Positions 22,249 to 27,877 of a DNA stretch of 27,877 bases are shown piece by piece. Under the pieces are notes generated by a model. It ran no database searches. It was not told the DNA's origin and saw only the letters and a program-made list of their open reading frames with translations. Positions within the stretch are counted from its first letter, which is position 1, and the number at the start of each line of letters is the position of its first letter. The stretch comes from an uncultured Mycoplasmatota bacterium. Lineage in GTDB: Bacteria > Bacillota_I > Bacilli_A > RF39 > UBA660. The position numbers and the translations under genes are program-made. The stretch lies in contig CAMGAM010000002.1 in the NCBI GenBank assembly GCA_946007485.1, positions 1 through 27,877 on the forward strand. Reading direction: 5' to 3'.

Positions 22249-24933
22249 TTATTTTGTTTTTTTTAAATAGTTATTAATTTGATTGGCAATTATTTTGTAT
22301 ATTTCTCCGATTACAATAATAATTAATGAAAATAAGAAAATACTAATAATATTGTTAAATGGTATTGTCATTATGCTTAATTTGTTAGCGAAGAAAGAAA
22401 TTTCTGTTACTATTAACTGAAGAAGAATAGAACCTAGAATAACATTTGTAATTAAAGGGTTGGTTGATAATGGAGTTTTAAAGATACTTAATGATTCACT
22501 ACGGCAGTTAAGAACATGAATATTTTGAATAAAGACCATAAGCATCATAATTATACTTCTAGCTAAAACAAGATTTGTCTTTTGATCTATTAAATTCTTC
22601 CATGTTAGAAAGACAATTAAAGAAATAGATATACCATAGATAAGAACTTCTTTCATCATATGAAAATTAAAAATGGATTCTCTAGTTGGACGGGGTTTTT
22701 CTTGCATGACATTTTTATTAGATTTTTCAAATGATAAAGCCATGTCTTGAAGGCCATCAGTGACAACATTAATCCATAATAATTGAATAGCAATTAATGG
22801 TAGTTCATATCCAAAAATGATAGATAGCAGACAGAATAATACTTCTGCTAATCCACACGATAGTAAGAAGAGAACTATTTTTCTAATATTTGCATAAGCT
22901 ACTCTACCCTCTTTGATGCCTTCAGAAATAGATTTAAAATTGTCATCAATAATAATCATAGAAGCAGCTTCTTTAGCAACATCGGTTCCACTTCCCATAG
23001 CAATGCCAATATTAGCACTTTTTATAGCTGGAGCGTCATTTACTCCATCGCCAGTGACAGCAACAAATTCACCAGTTCTTTTTAAAGAGTTAACTATATT
23101 TAACTTATCTGTAGGAGTGACTCTTGAGAAGATTAACTTATCTTTAAGATAATTATCAAAATATTTTTCTCCTTTATTATATGCCTTTTCTAAGTCTGTT
23201 CCTGTGGCTACTTGATGATAATTTTTGACTAGATTTAATTCTTTACCAATAGCATATGCCGTTAATGGATGATCTCCAGTTACCATAATTACTTTTATTC
23301 CTGCTTGATGGCATTCGTTAATTGATTCTTTTACTTCTTCTCTTACAGGGTCAATAAAGCCGACCATTCCTAGAAATTTAAGATTTTTAATATCTTCTTC
23401 TTTAGTACTTTTTACTTCTCCATCACATACAGCAATGACACGATATCCCGATTTTGAAAGAGTAGTATTTTGTTCTTCATATAACTTAACATTCTCAGAA
23501 AATGACATTACTTTTTCTAATGATCCTTTTACGGTACAGTATAATTTGCCATTTTTTTCATAAAAAGCGGCTGAATATTGTTTATCTGATTCATAAGGAA
23601 TTATTTTTTTTAGTTTGAGTGTCTTTTCGATATGGGCTTTTTCTTTTAGGGCAAGAAAGGCAATATCGATTGAGTCTCCATAGTATTTGGTTTCTTTATC
23701 AGTTATTTTAAGAGTTGCTTCATTGTTGATAGAACATAATTCAATTAAGTGATGAACTTTTTCTAAATTGTCTTTTTCTTTTACGGAGTCATTATTAGAG
23801 GATGGACTTGATTTATCTTTTATTGAAGAATGTGTTTTTTCTTCGATAGGGATAATTTGGCCATCAGCGGTGTATCCAGTGCAAGTAATTTCGAATTTTG
23901 TGCCGTCATTTAGGACAATTATTTTAGCAGTTTGTTCATTTACAGTTAGTGTTCCAGTTTTATCGGTGGCAATGACAGTACAGCTACCAAGTGATTCGAC
24001 CGAATTTAGCTTTTTGACAATAACATTTTTCTTTCCCATACGATTAGATGCGATAGTTAGCGCCATAGTTAATGCTAATGGAAGACCTTCTGGCATAGCA
24101 GATACGGATAGGGCTACGACAGTAAGAAAGATTGATTTATTCTCATATCCTTTAGAGTATAAAATTACGGCTGAGATAATAGAAATAACAATGATAATCA
24201 TACTTATTTGTTTAGAAAATTTTTCGATTCTGATAGTAAGTGGTGATTTTTCATCTTGGGCAGTGGATACTGATAAGGCAATTTTTCCTATTTCGGTATT
24301 AACTCCGGTAGCGACGACAACCGCTAAGGCTCTTCCAGTCATAATGTTAGTGCTGGCATATAACATATTAGTTCTTTCTGCTAAAGGAGTATCATCTTTT
24401 AGAATATTGGAATTTTTAATTTGCGAAGTACTTTCTCCGGTTAATGTTGATTCATCTACTTGAAGATTAGTACATTCGATAATTCTGGCATCGGCTGGAA
24501 TTTTATCACCACTACTTAGGACCAGAATGTCTCCAGGAACGATATCTTCTGAATCAATTATTTTGGGTTTGCCATTTCTTATTACTTTTGATTTGACTTT
24601 TATTAATTTAGATAAGGCTTCGGCTGATTTTAAGGCTTTATATTCTTGATATGTTCCCATAATGATATCTACAGAAACGATAAAGGTTATGACTAAGGCA
24701 TCAGTTGTTTCTTTAATTAAAAATGAAATTATGATAGTAATTATTAAAATTATTTCTATAGGGGATGACAATTCCTCAAAAATAATGTTAAAAATACTTT
24801 TTCTTTTTTTGGTTGGTAAAATGTTTTTACCATTAGTTTTTAACAATTCATTAGCATTTTCTTCAGTTAATCCTTTTTCTTGATCAGTCTTTAATTCAGT
24901 TATTATTTCTTCAGTGTTTTTAGAATAGTACAT
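22249..24933 (-). CDS. P2-type cation-transporting ATPase (probable Ca2+ pump)
   Basis: An 894-residue membrane ATPase. The start is ATG 24933; a GTG at 24945 overlaps the AGGTGA ribosome binding site. Order of parts: N-terminal cytoplasmic segment with EENANELLKTNGKN, membrane pair M1-M2 (about 50-95), the actuator domain with VDESTLTGES (about 159-168), M3-M4 with the ion-site motif PEGLPLAL (about 281-288), the phosphorylated Asp324 in ATDKTGTLT, the nucleotide-binding domain, MVTGDHPLTA, VTGDGVNDAPA, and six C-terminal helices. PEGLP in M4 and overall layout place it with Ca2+-type P2A/P2B pumps. A Lys/Ser-rich insertion (KTHSSIKDKSSPSSNNDSVK) lies in the nucleotide-binding domain. The ion is inferred. 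Single gene with a strong promoter. Confidence 0.9.
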   Translation of the reverse strand: MYYSKNTEEIITELKTDQEKGLTEENANELLKTNGKNILPTKKRKSIFNIIFEELSSPIEIILIITIIISFLIKETTDALVITFIVSVDIIMGTYQEYKALKSAEALSKLIKVKSKVIRNGKPKIIDSEDIVPGDILVLSSGDKIPADARIIECTNLQVDESTLTGESTSQIKNSNILKDDTPLAERTNMLYASTNIMTGRALAVVVATGVNTEIGKIALSVSTAQDEKSPLTIRIEKFSKQISMIIIVISIISAVILYSKGYENKSIFLTVVALSVSAMPEGLPLALTMALTIASNRMGKKNVIVKKLNSVESLGSCTVIATDKTGTLTVNEQTAKIIVLNDGTKFEITCTGYTADGQIIPIEEKTHSSIKDKSSPSSNNDSVKEKDNLEKVHHLIELCSINNEATLKITDKETKYYGDSIDIAFLALKEKAHIEKTLKLKKIIPYESDKQYSAAFYEKNGKLYCTVKGSLEKVMSFSENVKLYEEQNTTLSKSGYRVIAVCDGEVKSTKEEDIKNLKFLGMVGFIDPVREEVKESINECHQAGIKVIMVTGDHPLTAYAIGKELNLVKNYHQVATGTDLEKAYNKGEKYFDNYLKDKLIFSRVTPTDKLNIVNSLKRTGEFVAVTGDGVNDAPAIKSANIGIAMGSGTDVAKEAASMIIIDDNFKSISEGIKEGRVAYANIRKIVLFLLSCGLAEVLFCLLSIIFGYELPLIAIQLLWINVVTDGLQDMALSFEKSNKNVMQEKPRPTRESIFNFHMMKEVLIYGISISLIVFLTWKNLIDQKTNLVLARSIIMMLMVFIQNIHVLNCRSESLSIFKTPLSTNPLITNVILGSILLQLIVTEISFFANKLSIMTIPFNNIISIFLFSLIIIVIGEIYKIIANQINNYLKKTK

Positions 24934-24962
24934 ATTATCACTCACCTATCATATTTTAATTC

Positions 24963-24991
24963 ATTATATCATATATATTTGTAAGTGACAA
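24963..24991 (-). promoter_or_regulatory. promoter of the P-type ATPase gene
   Basis: On the minus strand TTGTCA (24986-24991), 17-nt spacer, TATAAT (24963-24968) with extended TGA. Confidence 0.8.
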
Positions 24992-25064
24992 TTGAGATAG
25001 GTAGTTGTTTTTTTTGGAATTGGATGTTTTTTGATATTTTTTAGGCTTTTTTTCAGAAAAATGG

Positions 25065-25093
25065 TTGACAAATGAATGATAATCTACTATAAT
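25065..25093 (+). promoter_or_regulatory. consensus promoter of tRNA-Gly
   Basis: TTGACA (25065-25070), 17-nt spacer, TATAAT (25088-25093): perfect consensus, 20 nt before the tRNA. Confidence 0.92.
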
Positions 25094-25113
25094 TTATATT
25101 GCCTACTTGATTT

Positions 25114-25187
25114 GCGGATGTAGTTTAATGGTAGAACTTCAGCCTTCCAAGCTGACCACGGGAGTTCGATTCTCCTCATCCGCTCCA
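25114..25187 (+). tRNA. tRNA-Gly (anticodon TCC)
   Basis: Acceptor GCGGATG pairs with CATCCGC, anticodon stem TCAGC/GCTGA with loop CTTCCAA and anticodon TCC (25146-25148), T arm GGAGTTCGATTCTCC, discriminator T, CCA encoded at 25185-25187. Accessory genes follow it, but no copy of its 3' end is seen further right in the window. Confidence 0.96.
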
Positions 25188-25231
25188 GATTGATAGGAAA
25201 CTCGGAAATTAACTTCTGAGAGTAATAAATG

Positions 25232-25256
25232 CTAACTAGAAATAGTTAGTTTTTTT
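25232..25256 (+). terminator. terminator after tRNA-Gly
   Basis: CTAACTA (25232-25238) pairs perfectly with TAGTTAG (25243-25249) across a GAAA tetraloop and is followed by T7. Confidence 0.9.
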
Positions 25257-25278
25257 GTTATGTAAAGGAGTTGATTTT

Positions 25279-25551
25279 ATGTTAAATATAGAAACAAAAG
25301 AATTAAAAATAAGTGATAAATTAAAAAGAAAAATTGAGATAATTGGAAGATTTACTAATACTACTCCTATCATAAATAATGGTTCAATTAAAAATATAAC
25401 AGGTACAAATGTTGCTTATGTTATGCCACATATCATCGTTATTAAGAATAATAAATACCTAATATTTGATGAATGTGATGATGTTTATGTAAATACCTTT
25501 AAAAGCAAAATATCATTTAAAGATTTAGAAGATTATATAAATAGTCATTAA
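25279..25551 (+). CDS. hypothetical 90-residue protein
   Basis: Starts at ATG 25279 with AAAGGAG eight nt upstream. The product is basic at the start (KELKISDKLKRKIEIIGRF) and contains GTNVAYVMPHIIVIKNNKYLIFDECDDVYVNTF in the middle, which reads as short beta strands, and an acidic-helical end (FKDLEDYINSH). There is no signal peptide or membrane segment and I recognise no family. It lies 23 nt after the tRNA-Gly terminator, with no clear promoter between, and is followed by the repeats and the recombinase gene on the same strand, so it is probably part of the accessory segment. Confidence 0.6.
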   Translation: MLNIETKELKISDKLKRKIEIIGRFTNTTPIINNGSIKNITGTNVAYVMPHIIVIKNNKYLIFDECDDVYVNTFKSKISFKDLEDYINSH

Positions 25552-25577
25552 ATATCTTTTTTTAAGTATTAGACTAC

Positions 25578-25676
25578 ACTTTTCAAGTTTAAAGTGCCAA
25601 ACATATGAAAAGTATCTTAAAAATTTTAAATTTTATACTTTACTTTTTACGTTTGAAATGCCAAACATATGAAAGG
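25578..25676 (+). repeat. two 35-nt direct repeats upstream of the recombinase
   Basis: Copy 1 is at 25578-25612 and copy 2 at 25642-25676, 64 nt apart. They share ACTTTT, GTTT and an identical 16-nt block TGCCAAACATATGAAA (25595-25610 and 25659-25674). Copy 2 ends in the ribosome binding site AAAGGAG of the recombinase. Copy 1 can fold CACTTT/AAAGTG. They could be recombinase or regulator binding sites, or part of an attachment site. Confidence 0.7.
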
Positions 25677-25690
25677 AGATATTTAAAAAT

Positions 25691-27526
25691 ATGAATGAAA
25701 ATAAAAAAATAGCAGGTATTTACATTAGGGTCAGTACAGAAGATCAAGCCCGTGAAGGATTTTCATTAGGAGAGCAAGAGGAAAGATTAAGAGAGTTTTG
25801 TAAGTTTAAACGATATGAAATATTTAAAGTTTATAAAGATGCTGGAATCAGTGCTAAAAGTGATAAACGACCAGCATATCAAGAAATGCTTGAGGATATA
25901 AGAAACAAGAATATTAATGTAATTGTAGCATTTAAACTTGATAGACTTACTAGAAGTGTTTATGATATTGAAAAATTAATGAAAATAGTTAATGATTTAG
26001 ATTGTGACATTGATTGTCTAGCTGATGAATCTAACACTACTACTTCAAATGGTAGAATGGTTATGAGAATTATGACTAGTGTAAGTCAAAATGAAATAGA
26101 AAAATGTTCTGAAAGAACTAAAGTCGGATTAGCAGGTGCTATTAAACAAGGACATTTACCAAGTAGAACTACACTAGGATATAAAAGAGAAAACAAAAAG
26201 TTAGTTCCCAATCCACTTACAAAAGATATTGTAGTAAGAGTATTTGATTTATATTTAGAAGGTAAAAGCCATCAAAAAATAGCAAACATCTATAATAAAG
26301 AAAATGTTTTAGGTAAAACTTGGAGAGATTCAACAATACAAAAAATACTATCAAATGAAATATATAAAGGAGATTATATCCATGGTAAAAGAACTAAACA
26401 TCCAACATATTATGAAAATGTAGTTGAACCTTTAGTTAATAAAGAAAAATGGGAATCTTGCCAATATCAAAAATTAAGAAATGCAAGACACTATGAAAGG
26501 ACTTCAACATATCTTTTTACTAACAAATTAAAATGTTCTAAATGTGGTAATTATTTTGGTGGTAAAGCTAGTGTTAAAAAGAAACTTAATAAGAAGTATT
26601 ACTACTATAAATGTAATCATTGCAAAATTAATTTAAAAGAAGATTCTATTGAAGATTTAATATTATTAGAACTATTAGCACTTGTTTATATAGATGACCT
26701 ATTTAACGACTATTATACGCCTTTTATAAAGTCAAAACTTGATTATAATAAAATAGATTATAAAAAGGAATTAAAAGAACTAGATAAGGAAAAAGATAGG
26801 ATTAAAACAGCATACATTAAAGGTATAGTTAAACTTGATGAGTTTGATAATGAGTTAAAACAAATAGAATATAAAAAACAAACATTAGAAAAGCAACAGC
26901 AAGATAGTAAACAATATGAAAATTTAAACTTTACTGTTGATGATTTATTACTTATTAAAGATAAACAAGAAATAGAAGATTATCTTCACCCTGAAAATAT
27001 AATTAATTTGTTTGCTCGTTGGAATTATTTAGATAAAACAAATAAACAAAAACTGATTTCTAAATATATTGATGACATAGAAATAGAAAAGTTAGGTACA
27101 AAAATAGAAATTAAAAAATTAAATTTAAGAAACTCATTTTATTATGATTTAATTGATTATCATAATAATTATGACACTCCGCTTGATTTATTTATGTTTA
27201 TGGATGAGGATAAATTTCCTATACCTGTAGCACATAATGGTTTTAGAACTAGAATTGAAATAGAAAATTATGTTAATAAATTAAAAGAAATGTATGATGT
27301 TAATTATTATGAAGTTAAACCAAATAAAGACTTTACTAATTTATCATTTACACCTAAAAATGATATAGAAAAAATAATAAGAATAATACCTATAAAAGAT
27401 AATGATAAATTTAAAAGTAACAAATTAGAACTCGGAGTAATTACTATTAATTTATCAAATATAAGAAGTACAGATGGAACACAGCTATATAAAAATATTT
27501 TTAAAACAAGTAAAGTACCAACTTAA
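25691..27526 (+). CDS. large serine recombinase
   Basis: A 611-residue site-specific recombinase starting at ATG 25691; AAAGGAG lies 12 nt upstream, slightly far. The resolvase catalytic domain is at about 7-150: YIRVSTEDQAREGFSLGEQ with nucleophile Ser15, AFKLDRLTRS with the catalytic arginines, and QNEIEKCSERTKVGL. The Recombinase domain follows (about 165-270: GYKRENKKLVPNP, IANIYNKENVLGKTW, ILSNEIYKGDYIHGK). The zinc ribbon has CSKC near 288 and CNHC near 313, and a coiled coil (about 340-395) completes the large-serine pattern. Such enzymes integrate and excise phages and integrative or mobilisable elements between attP and attB. No other integrative-element genes are visible in the window; the rest of the element, if any, lies to the right. 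Its coding strand is A-rich, with fewer G-ending codons than its neighbours, consistent with transfer. Confidence 0.93.
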   Translation: MNENKKIAGIYIRVSTEDQAREGFSLGEQEERLREFCKFKRYEIFKVYKDAGISAKSDKRPAYQEMLEDIRNKNINVIVAFKLDRLTRSVYDIEKLMKIVNDLDCDIDCLADESNTTTSNGRMVMRIMTSVSQNEIEKCSERTKVGLAGAIKQGHLPSRTTLGYKRENKKLVPNPLTKDIVVRVFDLYLEGKSHQKIANIYNKENVLGKTWRDSTIQKILSNEIYKGDYIHGKRTKHPTYYENVVEPLVNKEKWESCQYQKLRNARHYERTSTYLFTNKLKCSKCGNYFGGKASVKKKLNKKYYYYKCNHCKINLKEDSIEDLILLELLALVYIDDLFNDYYTPFIKSKLDYNKIDYKKELKELDKEKDRIKTAYIKGIVKLDEFDNELKQIEYKKQTLEKQQQDSKQYENLNFTVDDLLLIKDKQEIEDYLHPENIINLFARWNYLDKTNKQKLISKYIDDIEIEKLGTKIEIKKLNLRNSFYYDLIDYHNNYDTPLDLFMFMDEDKFPIPVAHNGFRTRIEIENYVNKLKEMYDVNYYEVKPNKDFTNLSFTPKNDIEKIIRIIPIKDNDKFKSNKLELGVITINLSNIRSTDGTQLYKNIFKTSKVPT

Positions 27527-27617
27527 TAGTTTTTTAATATAAATATTTATACTAATTTAAATTATTATTTATACTCTTGTTATATTAATTCTTTATATTA
27601 TATTATTATATTATGTG
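27527..27617. other. AT-rich sequence after the recombinase gene
   Basis: Nearly pure A/T with TATTA repeats. No gene, hairpin with T-run or RNA signature is visible. Confidence 0.5.
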
Positions 27618-27699
27618 TGACAAAATCATCACCCCTAGATGGACATTTTCATCACACCCTGATGGACAAAATCATCACGCTGTGACATTTGTTATTATT
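27616..27699 (+). repeat. array of 23-nt direct repeats, possible IS21-type element end
   Basis: TGACAAAATCATCAC (27618-27632), TGGACATTTTCATCAC (27640-27655) and TGGACAAAATCATCAC (27663-27678) recur every 23 nt, with a fourth partial unit TGACATTTGTTATT (from 27683). The inner AAAA/TTTT alternates, and the array begins with TGTG. Multiple short repeats at an end, read as GTGATGATTTTGTCC on the other strand, resemble IS21-family termini, where IstA binds. No istA or istB is visible on either side, so the identity is tentative. Confidence 0.5.
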
Positions 27700-27877
27700 C
27701 TTTCTTTCAAAATAAAAAGACTAGTTATATTTCAAACCAATCTCACTAATAAATTGTAATTTATCTTTCTATCTTTTTTAGAAACAAAAAATAAAACATA
27801 ATTCCATCTATTAAAAATCATATTTTAGATTTTGGATTTTTTATTAATTTTAATTTTATACATTACATCATCAGCAA
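27700..27877. other. right edge of window, no gene seen
   Basis: AT-rich sequence with stops in all frames; a weak dyad around 27813-27845 (AAATCATATTTTAGATTT) is the only structure seen. Confidence 0.4.

Noticed and set aside
23768..24463. 231-residue open frame on the plus strand opposite the P-type ATPase
   Set aside because: It is a shadow of the ATPase coding sequence; there is no ribosome binding site and no recognisable domain. The same applies to the other antisense frames inside valS, prfA, tex and dxs.
25578..27699. CRISPR array
   Set aside because: The 35-nt pair has only two degenerate copies and the 23-nt array has near-constant short gaps without unique spacers; no cas genes are seen.
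25114..27877. tRNA-Gly 3' end as the attachment site
   Set aside because: No second copy of the tRNA 3' end is present to the right within the window, and large serine recombinases do not usually use tRNA genes.

Overview
The window is strongly AT-rich chromosomal DNA from a low-GC Gram-positive bacterium of an endospore-forming lineage (Bacillota, Bacilli/Erysipelotrichia-like, possibly an uncultured gut lineage). The reasons are AGGAGG- and GGTGAT-type ribosome binding sites, near-consensus TTGACA/TATAAT promoters, a valine T-box leader, an intact spoIIR beside prfA-prmC, and CCA-encoded tRNAs. UGA is a normal stop (the dinB-like gene ends in TGA), so this is not the Mycoplasma code. I cannot name the species.

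Layout. 1-1316: two broken genes, a minus-strand CwlD-like amidase and a plus-strand transglutaminase-like protein, each cut by an in-frame TAA. 1395-4249: a U32 peptidase-family protein (RlhA-like) and a GNAT acetyltransferase with a long leader. 4469-8810, minus strand: a YetF/DUF421 membrane protein, valS with its T-box leader, and an HD-domain protein. 9093-10913: an Xre-type regulator behind an array of TTGGTAA boxes, then murF. 11012-11660: a decayed patch holding an ASCH-domain gene with an in-frame TAA and a frameshifted remnant. 11866-16495, minus strand: a small membrane protein, tRNA-His, mntP, spoIIR, an unknown acidic protein, prmC and prfA; as I recall it, the same prfA-prmC-X-spoIIR-...-mntP order is found in Bacillus subtilis. 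16635-22081: a Y-family polymerase convergent with dxs (3' ends overlap), then tex. 22249-24933, minus: a P2-type cation ATPase. 25114-27877: tRNA-Gly, then an accessory segment with an unknown 90-aa protein, a pair of 35-nt repeats, a large serine recombinase and a small array of 23-nt direct repeats near the right edge.

How the parts relate. Most genes are housekeeping: translation (valS, prfA, prmC, two tRNAs, probably U32), wall precursor synthesis (murF), isoprenoid synthesis (dxs), ion transport (mntP, P-type ATPase), DNA damage tolerance (Y-family polymerase). The accessory content is the recombinase segment. The most unusual pattern is three separate genes (CwlD-like, transglutaminase-like, ASCH) each interrupted by a single in-frame TAA beyond which the same frame still encodes recognisable family sequence; two of them keep strong promoters. 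Recent gene decay is the simplest reading. I did not find a convincing new multi-gene system here.
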